This document shows positions 1 through 9,900 of a DNA stretch of 64,000 nucleotides, piece after piece (position 1 is the stretch's first letter; each line of letters begins with the position of its first letter). The notes under the pieces were generated by a model that saw nothing but the letters and a program-made list of their open reading frames with translations, did no database searches and was not told the origin of the DNA. The stretch is from Bacteroidales bacterium. GTDB lineage: Bacteria > Bacteroidota > Bacteroidia > Bacteroidales > Tenuifilaceae. The DNA is taken from the NCBI GenBank assembly GCA_028708425.1, contig JAQVYY010000002.1, positions 1 to 64,000 on the forward strand, read 5' to 3'. The position numbers and the translations under genes are program-made.

Positions 1-30
1 GACAAAACGAATCTCTTTATCTTTGCTCAT
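1..30 (-). CDS. 5' end of a leftward gene, product unknown (partial)
   Basis: Reading leftward from an ATG at 30 gives ten codons, MSKDKEIRFV, with no stop before the window edge. The A-rich stretch upstream (31-60) is typical for a Bacteroidetes translation start. Ten residues are too few to name a family. It diverges from rpsU. Confidence 0.45.
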   Translation of the reverse strand, partial: MSKDKEIRFV

Positions 31-121
31 GTTGTTTTTTTATTTGTGGAAAAACAAAATTACAACAAGGGGTGAAACTTTTTAGGAGTAACCCCGTTTT
101 TTTAAAATTTACTCGGTCACT

Positions 122-257
122 ACTGATTAAATTTATTAAAGATAAATGCAAATGCGGATTACCACGAAATAGTCGAACCTAATTTTGGGCAACAAAATCG
201 GTTGTGAAACGTGGTCGCTGTCGAAGACCCAAGTTATTCAGATGAATAATTGGGGTT
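122..257 (+). repeat. Interspersed hairpin element, full-length type, decayed left end
   Basis: From about 127 the sequence follows the full-length element seen at 21569, 40781, 42242, 43293 and 50722. It has the AAATTTATTAAAG core, a GCAAATGCGGATTACC block, AATTTTGGGCAACAAAAT, CGCTGTCGAAGAC and a closing TTATTCAGATGAATAATTGG followed by GGTT. The first hairpin arm (AACCCGCATTATTCATC) is no longer recognisable, so this copy is degenerate. The rest of 31-390 shows no gene. Confidence 0.8.
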
Positions 258-390
258 GAAAACGAACTTTTTACGACAATATCCTTACCACTGCATGCGA
301 ATAATTATCCCGTGGATGCTCCCTTTATATCAAAAAAATCTAATGATAGATAAATGAAATGAGGTGTATCTAAATAAAAAATTAGAAATA

Positions 391-422
391 TTTGGAAACA
401 ACTAGGATAAGTTATAATTTTG
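391..422 (+). promoter_or_regulatory. Bacteroidetes-type promoter for rpsU
   Basis: TTTG at 391-394, a 20-base spacer, and TAATTTTG at 415-422 match the Bacteroidetes consensus TTTG-N(17-23)-TAnnTTTG. The rpsU start codon is 41 bases downstream. The match is seen directly; activity is inferred. Confidence 0.7.
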
Positions 423-462
423 CACCTCAATTAAAAAACAAAACCAATTATACAATAAAAGC

Positions 463-654
463 ATGATTATTATACCCATTAAAGAAGGCGAAAATATAGA
501 GAGAGCCTTAAAACGTTTCAAGCGTAAGTTCGAGAAAACAGGGACTATGAAGGAGTTGCGTGCACGTCAATCGTTTACAAAACCCTCAATAGCGCGTCGT
601 GAAGAGATTAGGAAGGCTATTTATATTCAGCGGCTTCAGGAAGAAGAGGAGTAA
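463..654 (+). CDS. rpsU: 30S ribosomal protein bS21
   Basis: This 63-residue, strongly basic protein is a component of the 30S subunit platform near the anti-Shine-Dalgarno end of 16S rRNA. The N-terminal IIIPIKEGENIERALKRFKRKFEK and the RARQSFTKPSIARREEIRKA stretch are characteristic of bS21, with the acidic QEEEE tail seen in Bacteroidetes. The length is normal. It is served by the TAnnTTTG promoter just upstream and followed after 14 bases by a terminator hairpin, so it is mostly monocistronic. Read-through could reach xerC. Confidence 0.97.
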   Translation: MIIIPIKEGENIERALKRFKRKFEKTGTMKELRARQSFTKPSIARREEIRKAIYIQRLQEEEE

Positions 655-668
655 GATTTTTTTGAATG

Positions 669-695
669 CATCAGGCATTTTGCCTGATTTTTTTT
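669..695 (+). terminator. Rho-independent terminator after rpsU
   Basis: ATCAGGCA, loop TTTT, then TGCCTGAT is followed by a T-tract. The T-tract covers the TTG at 694, which argues against that codon as the xerC start. Confidence 0.8.
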
Positions 696-735
696 GGCAG
701 AAAATCAAAAAAAGGTTATATTGCATTCAAAGAAT

Positions 736-1617
736 ATGCTGACACAATTCCTTAAATATATTCAGATAGAGCGAAATTATTCTGTCCAAACCATCCGTGC
801 CTACGGTGACGATTTGCGACAGTTTTTTGTGTTTTGCAATATAGAACCCGATGTTGATGGCATTAAGCAGGTAAATCATAGGCTGGTAAGGGCATGGTTA
901 GCACATCTGTTAAACACTAATTACTCGGCACGGTCAGTAAATCGCAAGCTGTCATCGTTACGAAGTTTTTATAAGTATCTTTTAAAGCAAGGGGAGGTTA
1001 CTAAAAATCCCATGCAAAAGGTTGTGGCTCCTAAGGCTAGCAGTAAAATGCCTTACTTCCTTAGTCGGAACGAAGTAGATAAATTGCTCTATCACTTAGA
1101 TTATTCCGAAGGGTTCTTTGGTTTAAGGGATTTATTGGTTATCGAATTGTTCTACTTTGTTGGGTTAAGGGTGTCTGAATTAGCTAACCTAAAAGAGTCC
1201 GATATCAGTATAAGTAACAATTCTGTTAAGATTCTTGGGAAAGGTTCAAAGGAAAGGATAGTGCCATTGTATCCAGACATTGTGCCGTTGCTGGAAAATT
1301 ATGTGCAGCAAAAACATGAACTTTACCCTTTGAACCAAACACCTTATCTTATTGTTTCTTCAACAGGTAAAAAGGCTTACCCCCAATTATTGTATCGAAT
1401 TGTGAAAAAGTATTTATCTTTGGTAACACCGCTCGAAAAAAAGAGCCCACATGTGCTTAGGCATACATTTGCTACGCATCTATTGAATCAGGGGGGTGAT
1501 ATAAATGCCATTAAAGAGCTGCTGGGGCATGCAAGTTTATCTACAACGCAGATCTATACCCATACCAGTGTTGAAAAGCTGAAAAATGTATATAAGCAGG
1601 CGCACCCGAGAGCCTGA
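736..1617 (+). CDS. xerC: Tyrosine recombinase XerC/XerD family
   Basis: A site-specific tyrosine recombinase, probably one of the pair that resolves chromosome dimers at dif. The N-terminal SAM-like core-binding domain covers about residues 1-85 (FLKYIQIERNYSVQTIRAYGDDLRQF). The catalytic domain follows, with the first Arg in GLRVSELANL, then HVLRHTFATHLL, LLGHASLSTTQIYTH with the nucleophilic Tyr. From the ATG at 736 the protein has 293 residues, the normal Xer length. The frame is open back to a TTG at 694, but that lies in the rpsU terminator T-tract. Assignment to XerC rather than XerD follows the usual Bacteroidetes rpsU-xerC-hpf order and is inference. Confidence 0.92.
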   Translation: MLTQFLKYIQIERNYSVQTIRAYGDDLRQFFVFCNIEPDVDGIKQVNHRLVRAWLAHLLNTNYSARSVNRKLSSLRSFYKYLLKQGEVTKNPMQKVVAPKASSKMPYFLSRNEVDKLLYHLDYSEGFFGLRDLLVIELFYFVGLRVSELANLKESDISISNNSVKILGKGSKERIVPLYPDIVPLLENYVQQKHELYPLNQTPYLIVSSTGKKAYPQLLYRIVKKYLSLVTPLEKKSPHVLRHTFATHLLNQGGDINAIKELLGHASLSTTQIYTHTSVEKLKNVYKQAHPRA

Positions 1618-1653
1618 CTATAATTATCAACCAAAAAAAGGAGGACTATGAAT

Positions 1654-1953
1654 ATGGACGTGAAAATTCAATCGATCAAATTTGATGCTGACAAAAAACT
1701 TATTGATTTTATTAATGCTAAACTCAGTAAGTTAGAGCGTTTCTACGATGCTATAATAGGTGCTGAGGTGTTCCTTAAGCTCGAGAAATCGCAAGGGCTA
1801 GATAATAAAAATGTTGAGATTAAATTAATAATTCCAGGTAACGACCTATTTGTAGGGCGTCAAGCCAAAACTTTTGAGGAGGGAGTTGATGCCTGTATTG
1901 AGGTTTTAAAGCGACAGGTAACCAAACATAAGGAGAAACAACGGGCAAATTAG
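1654..1953 (+). CDS. hpf: Ribosome hibernation-promoting factor (HPF/RaiA family)
   Basis: A 99-residue short-form HPF/YfiA-type protein that binds the 30S subunit and silences ribosomes in stationary phase. MDVKIQSIKFDADKKLIDFINAKLSKLE forms the first beta strand and helix, and EGVDACIEVLKRQVTKHKEK the C-terminal basic helix. There is no long-HPF C-terminal domain. A rare strong Shine-Dalgarno AGGAGG lies at 1639-1644. It is only 3 bases from an ATG at 1648 but 9 from the ATG at 1654, so 1654 is preferred; the alternative adds two residues. It follows xerC by 36 bases in the same direction. Confidence 0.93.
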   Translation: MDVKIQSIKFDADKKLIDFINAKLSKLERFYDAIIGAEVFLKLEKSQGLDNKNVEIKLIIPGNDLFVGRQAKTFEEGVDACIEVLKRQVTKHKEKQRAN

Positions 1954-2067
1954 AGCCACACGATGATTTTACGTATTTTTCTTACTCTTCCTCTTGGGTT
2001 TTAAGTGCTTGATAGTTAGTTTGGTAAGCTCTAAGAGGAAGTTTTTTTTGATAAAAATTATATATTC

Positions 2068-2099
2068 TTTGGTGGGTAAAAAAAATGTTTATACATTTG
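2068..2099 (+). promoter_or_regulatory. Promoter for the tRNA-tuf operon
   Basis: TTTG at 2068-2071, a 20-base spacer and TACATTTG at 2092-2099 fit the Bacteroidetes promoter consensus exactly. Transcription would begin about 50 bases before the first tRNA. Confidence 0.75.
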
Positions 2100-2152
2100 C
2101 CAACCGATTTCGGAAAGGAAAAACAGCCGAAACAATAAGTTTTAAGTGTATT

Positions 2153-2226
2153 GCCGATGTAGCTCAGTTGGCCAGAGCAGCTGATTTGTAATCAGCTGGC
2201 CGGGGGTTCGAATCCCTCCATCGGCT
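2153..2226 (+). tRNA. tRNA-Thr (anticodon TGT)
   Basis: A cloverleaf folds from acceptor GCCGATG pairing with CATCGGC. The anticodon loop TTTGTAA is closed by GCTGA/TCAGC, and the T-arm carries GGTTCGAATCC. No CCA is encoded. Confidence 0.97.
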
Positions 2227-2256
2227 CTATTTTTTTGTTCTTTTTACTAGTGCTAA

Positions 2257-2339
2257 GGGGAGATACCAAAGTGGCCAACTGGGGCAGACTGTAAATCTGC
2301 TGGCGAATGCCTTCGTAGGTTCGAATCCTGCTCTCCCCA
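2257..2339 (+). tRNA. tRNA-Tyr (anticodon GTA)
   Basis: This is a class II tRNA with a long variable arm. The acceptor GGGGAGA pairs with TCTCCCC, and the anticodon loop CTGTAAA is closed by GCAGA/TCTGC. The T-arm contains GGTTCGAATCC. Confidence 0.97.
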
Positions 2340-2385
2340 CACCATTATATAATAAATAAATAATTATATTGGTTTAATAAGATAG

Positions 2386-2458
2386 GCGGGAGTAGCTCAG
2401 TTGGTAGAGCATCAGCCTTCCAAGCTGAGGGTCGCGAGTTCGAACCTCGTCTCCCGCT
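2386..2458 (+). tRNA. tRNA-Gly (anticodon TCC)
   Basis: The acceptor GCGGGAG pairs with CTCCCGC. The anticodon loop CTTCCAA is closed by TCAGC/GCTGA, and the T-arm contains AGTTCGAACCT. Confidence 0.97.
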
Positions 2459-2469
2459 CTAGTCGTTAG

Positions 2470-2541
<72 letters not shown>

Positions 2542-2604
2542 CAAGCACTATCTTTTTTTCTCGACAATCAATCTTTAAATCTAATAATTTAACAAACTGG
2601 AGTC

Positions 2605-3792
2605 ATGGCAAAAGAAAAATTTGATAGGTCGAAACCTCACGTTAATATTGGAACCATTGGTCACGTAGACCATGGTAAGACTACGCTTACTGCAGCCATC
2701 ACTAAGACCCTGCATGATAAAGGTCTATCCGAGTTACGTTCATTCGACTCTATCGACAACGCACCCGAAGAGAAAGACAGGGGTATTACAATTAACACCT
2801 CTCACGTTGAGTATGAAACCGCTAATCGTCACTATGCGCACGTCGACTGTCCTGGTCACGCCGACTATGTTAAGAACATGGTTACAGGCGCAGCTCAAAT
2901 GGACGGTGCTATCATTGTAGTTGCTGCTACAGATGGCCCTATGCCTCAAACCCGTGAGCATATCCTACTTGCACGTCAGGTAAACGTACCTCGTTTGGTT
3001 GTTTTCCTTAACAAATGTGATATGGTTGATGATGAGGAAATGTTGGAACTAGTAGAAATGGAAATACGCGAACTGCTAAGTTTCTATAACTTCGATGGAG
3101 ATAATGCACCTGTTATCAGAGGATCAGCTCTTGGTGCTCTTAACGGAGAAGAACAGTGGGTTGAAAAGATAATGGAACTGATGGATGCGGTTGACGAATA
3201 CATTCCGCTTCCTCCACGTGAAACTGAAAAGCCATTCATCCTCCCTGTTGAGGACGTATTCTCAATTACAGGTCGTGGAACTGTTGCAACGGGAAGAATC
3301 GAAACCGGTGTTGTTAATACAGGTGACGAGTTAGAAATTATTGGCCTTGGCGGTAAAAATCGCAAAACTGTTTGTACAGGAGTTGAGATGTTCCGCAAGA
3401 TTCTAGATCGTGGTGAAGCTGGTGATAACGTAGGTTTACTCCTTCGCGGTGTTGATAAAAATGAGATTAAACGCGGACAGGTACTAGCTAAGCCTGGCAC
3501 CATTAAGCCTTACACCGTATTTAAAGCAGAAATTTACGTGCTTAAAAAGGAGGAAGGTGGACGCCATACCCCGTTCCACAATAACTATCGTCCTCAGTTT
3601 TACTTGCGTACTCTTGACGTAACAGGTGAGATTAAGTTGCCCGAAGGTGTTGAGATGGTAATGCCTGGTGATAACGTAACCATTACTGTAAACCTTATCT
3701 ATCCTGTAGCTATTAACCAAGGCCTTCGTTTTGCTATTCGCGAAGGTGGACGCACAGTTGGGGCAGGTCAGGTAATTGAAATTGTAGAGTAA
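2605..3792 (+). CDS. tuf: Translation elongation factor Tu
   Basis: EF-Tu, the GTPase that delivers aminoacyl-tRNA to the ribosome. The 395-residue length is normal. The G1 motif GHVDHGKT lies near residues 19-26, RGITINTSH marks switch I, DCPGH G3, and NKCD G4. Domain II ([26 protein letters not shown]) and domain III ending in [15 protein letters not shown] are complete. It sits between four tRNA genes and tRNA-Trp and is probably co-transcribed with them from the promoter at 2068. A stem-loop follows the stop codon. Confidence 0.98.
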   Translation: MAKEKFDRSKPHVNIGTIGHVDHGKTTLTAAITKTLHDKGLSELRSFDSIDNAPEEKDRGITINTSHVEYETANRHYAHVDCPGHADYVKNMVTGAAQMDGAIIVVAATDGPMPQTREHILLARQVNVPRLVVFLNKCDMVDDEEMLELVEMEIRELLSFYNFDGDNAPVIRGSALGALNGEEQWVEKIMELMDAVDEYIPLPPRETEKPFILPVEDVFSITGRGTVATGRIETGVVNTGDELEIIGLGGKNRKTVCTGVEMFRKILDRGEAGDNVGLLLRGVDKNEIKRGQVLAKPGTIKPYTVFKAEIYVLKKEEGGRHTPFHNNYRPQFYLRTLDVTGEIKLPEGVEMVMPGDNVTITVNLIYPVAINQGLRFAIREGGRTVGAGQVIEIVE

Positions 3793-3819
3793 TTTATTGT
3801 TACTCATTGCTTAATATAG

Positions 3820-3852
3820 AGTGGTTTACTTACAAATTGTGAGTAAACCACT
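3820..3852 (+). other. Stem-loop between tuf and tRNA-Trp
   Basis: AGTGGTTTACT (3820-3830) and AGTAAACCACT (3842-3852) are perfectly complementary with an 11-base loop. There is no T-tract and the tRNA starts seven bases later. The hairpin may protect the tuf 3' end or guide tRNA processing rather than end transcription (inference). Confidence 0.7.
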
Positions 3853-3858
3853 TACTAC

Positions 3859-3931
3859 ACGGGTGTAGCTCAGTTGGCAGAGCACTGGTCTCCAAAACCA
3901 GGTGTCGGGCGTTCGAGTCGCTCCTCCCGTG
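3859..3931 (+). tRNA. tRNA-Trp (anticodon CCA)
   Basis: The acceptor ACGGGTG pairs with CTCCCGT, with one T-T mismatch. The anticodon loop CTCCAAA is closed by CTGGT/ACCAG, and the T-arm carries CGTTCGAGTCG. The position between tuf and secE is conserved in many bacteria. Confidence 0.96.
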
Positions 3932-3951
3932 CAACATAAGTAAAACTCACT

Positions 3952-4143
3952 ATGAGAATAAAAACATACCTTCAGGACGTTTACAATGAGCTAGTCCACA
4001 AAGTATCGTGGCCAACACGGAAAGATCTTCAATCCAGTGCAATAATTGTTATGATAGCTTCCCTATTAATTGCACTTGTAGTCTTTATCATGGATATTTC
4101 TTTTGAAAATGTGATGGACGTAGTTTACAGATTGATGTATTAA
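3952..4143 (+). CDS. secE: Preprotein translocase subunit SecE
   Basis: A 63-residue, single-span SecE that clamps SecY in the inner-membrane translocon. The amphipathic helix YLQDVYNELVHKVSWPTRKDLQSS carries the conserved VSWPT motif, followed by the transmembrane segment AIIVMIASLLIALVVFIMD. The length is that of the short one-span form. It lies 20 bases after tRNA-Trp and 23 before nusG. Confidence 0.96.
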   Translation: MRIKTYLQDVYNELVHKVSWPTRKDLQSSAIIVMIASLLIALVVFIMDISFENVMDVVYRLMY

Positions 4144-4166
4144 AAGTCTGAAAAGAGGAGAATTCA

Positions 4167-4715
4167 ATGGAAGAGAACGTAAAAAAATGGTATGTATTAC
4201 GTGCCATTGGCGGGAAGGAAAAGAAAGTTAAGGAGTATATCGAGAATGAGATTAACCAGCTTAAGCTAAACGATTTCATTTCGCAAGTACTAATCCCTAC
4301 AGAAAAGGTTTACCAAATTCGTAACGGTAAAAAGGTAAGCAAAGAAAGGGTCTTCTTTCCAGGATACGTACTAATTGAGGCCTCACTTGTAGGTGAAATT
4401 CCTCACATTTTAAAGAGCATTCCCAATGTTATTGGGTTTTTGGGAGATCCCAAAACAGGCGAACCCACACCATTGCGCCAATCGGAAGCCAATCGAATAC
4501 TCGGAAGAGTCGATGAGCTAGCTGATAGCGATGAGGAGCTAAACGTTCCATTCTTTGTAGGTGAAACGGTTAAAGTGGTTGATGGTCCATTCAACTCTTT
4601 TTCTGGAGTAATTGAAGAGGTGAACGAGGAGAAGAAGAAGCTGAAGGTAATGGTCAAAATTTTTGGCCGAAAGACTCCGTTGGAGCTCAGTTTTATGCAA
4701 GTCGAAAAAGAATAA
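4167..4715 (+). CDS. nusG: Transcription termination/antitermination protein NusG
   Basis: NusG binds RNA polymerase and couples it to Rho or to the ribosome. The NGN domain ([24 protein letters not shown] ... [13 protein letters not shown]) covers about residues 5-115. The C-terminal KOW domain ([40 protein letters not shown]) covers about 130-180. The 182-residue length is normal. A GAGGAG sequence precedes the start codon. It is followed by rplK after 22 bases. Confidence 0.97.
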   Translation: MEENVKKWYVLRAIGGKEKKVKEYIENEINQLKLNDFISQVLIPTEKVYQIRNGKKVSKERVFFPGYVLIEASLVGEIPHILKSIPNVIGFLGDPKTGEPTPLRQSEANRILGRVDELADSDEELNVPFFVGETVKVVDGPFNSFSGVIEEVNEEKKKLKVMVKIFGRKTPLELSFMQVEKE

Positions 4716-4737
4716 TAACCATTAAGAGCTAAGCATT

Positions 4738-5178
4738 ATGGCGAAACAAGTTGCCGGATTAATCAAGTTGCAGATTAGGGGAGGTGCTGCAAATCCATCA
4801 CCACCCGTTGGTCCCGCACTCGGCTCGAAAGGGGTTAATATTATGGAGTTCTGTAAGCAGTTTAATAGCAGAACTCAGAGTCAGGCTGGGAAAATACTCC
4901 CGGTAATTATTACCGTTTATTCCGATAAATCATTTGATTTTATCGTAAAAAAACCCCCGGTTTCCGTTCAGCTACTTGAATCAAGTAAGAAAAAGAAAGG
5001 CTCATCAGAGCCAAATCGAGATAAAGTAGCTTCGGTTTCATGGGATCAAGTACGGGAAATTGCCCAAGAGAAAATGCCCGACCTGAACTGTTTTACCGTA
5101 GAATCTGCAATGAAAATGGTAGCAGGTACTGCCCGTAGTATGGGTATTACTGTTACAGGAAATTTTTCAGGTAAGTAA
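4738..5178 (+). CDS. rplK: 50S ribosomal protein uL11
   Basis: uL11 forms the base of the L7/L12 stalk and the GTPase-associated centre. The 146 residues begin [41 protein letters not shown], the hallmark N-terminal domain. The C-terminal rRNA-binding domain ends [11 protein letters not shown]. It lies 21 bases upstream of rplA. Confidence 0.98.
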   Translation: MAKQVAGLIKLQIRGGAANPSPPVGPALGSKGVNIMEFCKQFNSRTQSQAGKILPVIITVYSDKSFDFIVKKPPVSVQLLESSKKKKGSSEPNRDKVASVSWDQVREIAQEKMPDLNCFTVESAMKMVAGTARSMGITVTGNFSGK

Positions 5179-5199
5179 TATTAAACCTCTTTTAGCGAG

Positions 5200-5898
5200 A
5201 TGACAAAATTGACCAAGAACAAAAAACTTGCGTTGTCGAAAATTGAACCCGATAAGCAATATACACTTACGGAGGCAGCCAGTTTATTGAAGGAAATTAC
5301 ACACACCAAATTCGATTCTTCTGTAGATGTCGATATACGCCTAGGAGTTGACCCCAGAAAGGCCAACCAAATGGTACGTGGTGTAACAACACTCCCTCAT
5401 GGAACTGGCAAGTCTGTGCGTGTACTGGTGCTTTGTACGCCCGATAAGGAAGAAGCGGCAAAAGCTGCCGGCGCCGATTACGTAGGTTTAGATGAATATA
5501 TCGAGAAAATTAAAGGGGGTTGGACTGATGTGGATGTTATTATCACCATGCCAACAGTTATGCCCAAAATTGGTGCTCTCGGTCGTATTCTAGGGCCACG
5601 CGGACTAATGCCAAACCCTAAGAGCGGAACTGTAACCATGGATGTGGATAAGGCCGTTTCCGAGGTTAAGGCAGGTAAAATCGACTTTAAGGTCGATAAG
5701 GCAGGGATTGTACATACTTCTATCGGTAAGGTTTCATTCGAGCCCCAAAAATTGGTAGAGAATGCTTACGAGTTTATTCAAACCATTATAAAACTTAAGC
5801 CATCAGGCGCTAAGGGTACTTACATAAAAAGTATTTTTCTATCTAGCACGATGAGCCCAAGTATTCCTATCGATGTGAAATCGACCTCGGAAAAGTAG
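5200..5898 (+). CDS. rplA: 50S ribosomal protein uL1
   Basis: uL1 forms the mobile L1 stalk that helps release deacylated tRNA. The 232-residue protein contains [36 protein letters not shown], the signature [21 protein letters not shown], and [17 protein letters not shown]. The length is normal. It is the second gene of the rplKAJL run. Confidence 0.98.
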   Translation: MTKLTKNKKLALSKIEPDKQYTLTEAASLLKEITHTKFDSSVDVDIRLGVDPRKANQMVRGVTTLPHGTGKSVRVLVLCTPDKEEAAKAAGADYVGLDEYIEKIKGGWTDVDVIITMPTVMPKIGALGRILGPRGLMPNPKSGTVTMDVDKAVSEVKAGKIDFKVDKAGIVHTSIGKVSFEPQKLVENAYEFIQTIIKLKPSGAKGTYIKSIFLSSTMSPSIPIDVKSTSEK

Positions 5899-5925
5899 TA
5901 ATAACGCAATAGAGACCCAATTATC

Positions 5926-6450
5926 ATGAGAAGGGAAGATAAAAATGTAATAATTGATCAGCTTCAAGAGCAAATCAATCAGTATCCACACTTTTACCTA
6001 GCAGATACATCTACACTAAATGCGGAAGATACCGGTTCGCTGCGTCGTAAATGTTTCGAAAAGGAAGTAAAGCTTGTGGTAGTGAAAAATACCCTTCTGA
6101 GAAAGGCACTTGAAAAGTGCGAGAAGGCTGATTTTTCACCCATGTTTGAAACGCTTAAAGGATCTACCTCTGTCATGTTTTCAGAGGTAGGAAATGTTCC
6201 TGCAAAGCTTATCAAAGAATTTCGTAAAAAACACGAAAAACCAGTTTTAAAGGCTGCTTTTGTTGAGGAGTCATTCTATGTAGGTGATGAGAATTTAGGT
6301 ATGCTTGCAAGCTTGAAGAGCAAAGATGAGCTTATTGCCGATATCGTTGCATTACTGCAATCACCTGTTAAGAATGTTATCTCCCAGTTGCAATCAGCAC
6401 CTAATACAATTGCAGGAGTTGTAAAAACCCTTAGCGAACGCGAAGAATAA
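5926..6450 (+). CDS. rplJ: 50S ribosomal protein uL10
   Basis: uL10 anchors the L7/L12 dimers on 23S rRNA. MRREDKNVIIDQLQEQINQYPHFYLADTSTLNAEDTGSLRRKC and VKLVVVKNTLLRKAL are typical of the N-terminal domain. The C-terminal helix (DIVALLQSPVKNVISQLQSAPNTIAGVVKTLSERE) would carry L12. The rplA-rplJ gap is only 27 bases, so there is no room for a classical long L10 leader here. Confidence 0.96.
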   Translation: MRREDKNVIIDQLQEQINQYPHFYLADTSTLNAEDTGSLRRKCFEKEVKLVVVKNTLLRKALEKCEKADFSPMFETLKGSTSVMFSEVGNVPAKLIKEFRKKHEKPVLKAAFVEESFYVGDENLGMLASLKSKDELIADIVALLQSPVKNVISQLQSAPNTIAGVVKTLSEREE

Positions 6451-6492
6451 AAATAAATTTAATTAGAATTAATTAATAAACCGTTAGTAAAA

Positions 6493-6864
6493 ATGGCAGA
6501 TCTTAAAAAGTTTGCAGAAGAACTAGTAAATCTTACTGTAAAAGAAGTAAACGAACTTGCTGAAATCCTTAAGGATGAGTATGGTATTGAGCCTGCTGCT
6601 GCTGCAGTGGCAGTTGCTGGCCCCGCAGGGGGTGAACCTGTTGCCGAAGAAAAAAGTACTTTTGATGTTGTACTAACTTCGCCAGGCGGTGCTAAATTGC
6701 AGGTTGTTAAACTAGTGAAAGAGCTTACTGGTTTAGGCTTAAAGGAATCTAAAGAATTAGTAGACGCTGCACCTAAAGCAGTTAAAGAAGGTGCTTCTAA
6801 AGAGGAAGCAGAATCGTTTAAAACGCAACTCGAAGAGGCAGGAGCAGAAGTTGAACTTAAATAA
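6493..6864 (+). CDS. rplL: 50S ribosomal protein bL12
   Basis: bL12 is the multi-copy stalk protein that recruits translational GTPases. The 123 residues show the N-terminal dimerisation domain, an Ala/Gly-rich hinge ([23 protein letters not shown]) and the C-terminal domain [46 protein letters not shown] terminator-like hairpin starts 27 bases after the stop codon. Confidence 0.98.
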   Translation: MADLKKFAEELVNLTVKEVNELAEILKDEYGIEPAAAAVAVAGPAGGEPVAEEKSTFDVVLTSPGGAKLQVVKLVKELTGLGLKESKELVDAAPKAVKEGASKEEAESFKTQLEEAGAEVELK

Positions 6865-6891
6865 AGAAAACCTGAAAGCATTAGGTACTAG

Positions 6892-6929
6892 AGGTTTAGA
6901 GTCTACTCGATAGACTCTAAGCCTTTTTA
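6892..6929 (+). terminator. Hairpin with T-tract between rplL and rpoB (attenuator)
   Basis: AGGTTTAGAGTCTA (6892-6905) pairs with TAGACTCTAAGCCT (6911-6924) with one G-T wobble, followed by TTTTTATTG. rpoB starts 36 bases later in the same direction. By analogy with the rplL-rpoB attenuator of other bacteria, it probably lets only part of the transcripts continue into rpoBC. Confidence 0.8.
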
Positions 6930-6964
6930 TTGTTATTATTAATGGCTCAACAAACCCTATCGTA

Positions 6965-9900
6965 ATGTCCTCAGAAATATCACAAAAACGAATATCATTT
7001 GCAAAAACTAAAAATCAGTTTAATTATCCTGATTTTCTTGATATTCAGCTAAAATCATTTGAAGAATTTTTCAAATTTGGCTCATCGGTTGAAGAACGTA
7101 AGAAGGAGAAGCTATATTCAGTTTTTTCCGATAATTTTCCTATTACTGATACTCGAAATAATTTCGTACTTGAGTTTATCGACTATTATATTGACCCCCC
7201 CCGATATTCAATTGACGAAACCATTGAGCGAGGCCTGACCTTTAGCGTGCCCCTAAAGGCTAAACTTAAATTATACTGTACCGACCCCGAACACGAAGAT
7301 TTTGATACCGTGGTGCAGGATGTTTATTTAGGGACAATCCCCTACATGACGCCACGAGGTACATTTGTTATAAATGGAGCCGAACGGGTTGTCGTATCGC
7401 AACTACACCGTTCGCCTGGCGTGTTCTTTGGGCAGAGCCTACACGCAAATGGTACTAAACTTTATAACGCAAGGGTTATACCTTTTAAAGGGTCGTGGAT
7501 TGAGTTTGCTACTGACATTAATAGCGTTATGTATGCGTATATCGATCGAAAGAAAAAATTGCCCGTTACAACGCTTCTCAGAGCTATTGGTTTTGAAAGC
7601 GATAAGGATATTCTAGAAATATTTGGCCTAGCAGATGAGATTAAGGTTTCGAAAACGAACCTGAAGAAATTTTTAGGGCGACGTTTGGCTGCCCGTGTAC
7701 TTAAATCATGGGTAGAAGATTTTGTTGACGAGGATACCGGTGAGGTTGTTTCTATTGAGCGTAACGAGGTAATTTTAGATCGTGAAACGATACTCGAGAA
7801 TGAACACATCGACGAAATAATCGACTCGGGAGCCAAAACAATTCTAATACATAAGGATGATGCGAATATTTCTGATTATGCCATAATATATAACACGTTA
7901 CATAAAGACCCCTGTAACTCCGAAAAAGAAGCGGTGGTTCATATATATCGGCAGCTGAGGAATTCCGAGCCGCCAGACGAGGCAACGGCTCGAGATGTTA
8001 TCGACAAGCTCTTCTTTTCCGAAAAACGATATGATTTGGGGGAGGTTGGGCGTTATCGAATAAATAAAAAGCTAAATCTAGAGACCGACATTGATGTTAA
8101 AGTCCTAACCAAAGAGGATATCATCGAAATCATAAAGTATCTCATCGAGCTAATAAATTCGAAAGCCGATGTGGACGATATCGACCACCTTAGCAATCGT
8201 CGAGTACGCACTGTGGGCGAACAGCTTGGTAATCAGTTTGGCGTAGGATTAGCACGTATGGCTCGTACCATTCGTGAGCGTATGAACGTTAGAGACAATG
8301 AGGTATTTACACCTATTGACCTAATTAATGCCAAAACATTATCGTCAGTAATAAACTCCTTCTTTGGAACTAACCAGCTCTCTCAGTTTATGGATCAGAC
8401 AAACCCGTTGGGTGAAATGACCCATAAGCGACGCCTATCAGCCCTTGGACCAGGAGGCTTATCGCGCGAAAGAGCAGGTTTTGAGGTTCGCGACGTACAC
8501 TACACTCACTACGGCCGTTTATGTCCCATTGAAACCCCTGAAGGCCCTAATATTGGTCTTATTTCATCGCTTTGTGTATACGCTCGGATAAATGATTTAG
8601 GATTTATTGAAACTCCTTATCGCAAGGTTGATAGCGCTAAAGTTGACCTTACTAACGATGGTGTTATATACCTTAGTGCCGAGGAGGAAGAGTATCAAAC
8701 TATTGCGCAAGCTAATGCGGCCCTGAACCACGATGGCGCTTTTGCAACCCCCAAGGTAAAGTCTAGGGTAGAGGCAGATTTCCCCCTTATAGAAAGGGAA
8801 AAGGTTGATATGATGGACGTTGCTCCTAATCAGATTGCATCAATAGCTGCATCACTTATACCTTTCCTTGAGAATGATGATGCGAACCGTGCGCTGATGG
8901 GATCAAATATGATGCGTCAGGCTGTACCGCTTATTACCTCCGAGTCTCCAATTGTTGGAACCGGCCTTGAAGAGATAGTTGTACGCGATAGTCGTGTACA
9001 GGTGGTAGCCGAAGAGGATGGTGTTATTGAGTATGTTGACTCAGACGAGATAGTGGTAAAATATAATCAATCAGAAGAGCAACGCTTTATTAGCTTCGAC
9101 TCCGATACGAAAAGATATAAATTACCCAAGTTTAAGAAAACGAATCAGAATACTTCTGTAACCTTAAAACCAATGGTTTATAAGGGGCAGAAGGTTAAAA
9201 AAGATCAAATTTTAACCGAAGGGTATTCAACTAGCAATGGAGAGTTAGCGCTTGGCCGTAACCTTAAGGTGGCTTTCATGCCCTGGAAAGGATATAATTT
9301 TGAGGATGCCATTGTAATTAGCGAGCGTTTGGTTCGTGAAGATGTTTTTACCTCGATACATGTTGACGAATTTGTGCTGGAGGTTCGTGATACTAAGCGT
9401 GGTATTGAAGAGCTGACCGCCGACATTCCTAATGTTAGCGAGGAGGCAACCAAGGATTTAGACGAGAAAGGAATGATTAGAATAGGTGCAAATGTTGTGC
9501 CTGGCGACATTCTTATTGGCAAAATCACACCAAAAGGCGAGTCTGATCCTACTCCTGAGGAAAAGCTGCTTAGGGCCATTTTTGGCGACAAGGCTGGCGA
9601 TGTAAAAGATGCTTCGCTTAAAGCACCCCCCTCTCTTTACGGAGTGGTAATTAACAAAAAACTTTTTGCTCGTTCGGTTAGGGATAAAAAGGACGGAAAA
9701 GCAATCGAGAAAAATTTGGTGGACAAGGTTGATGATGAGTTTACTACTAACGTGCTTTCACTTAAAGGAAAACTTATCGACAAGCTTTTCCAGCTGGTAA
9801 ATGGAAAAACTTCGCAGGGGGTATCCGATTTGTTAGGACAGGAGATAATACCTCGTGGTGTTAAGTTTACTCAGAAGATGCTTAACGAGATTGATTACCT

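Noticed and set aside
69-101. Terminator formed by GGGGT and ACCCC before a T-tract near 95
   Set aside because: The stem is only five bases with a loop of about 16, and the region is probably part of a decayed repeat.
694-735. TTG start at 694 for xerC
   Set aside because: The codon lies in the T-tract of the rpsU terminator, and the ATG at 736 gives the normal protein length.
1994-2191. Open frame of 65 codons before the tRNA cluster
   Set aside because: It spans the tRNA promoter and runs into tRNA-Thr, has no family features, and is best explained as chance.
5899-5925. L10 leader autoregulatory RNA before rplJ
   Set aside because: The gap is only 27 bases, too short for the known leader structure.
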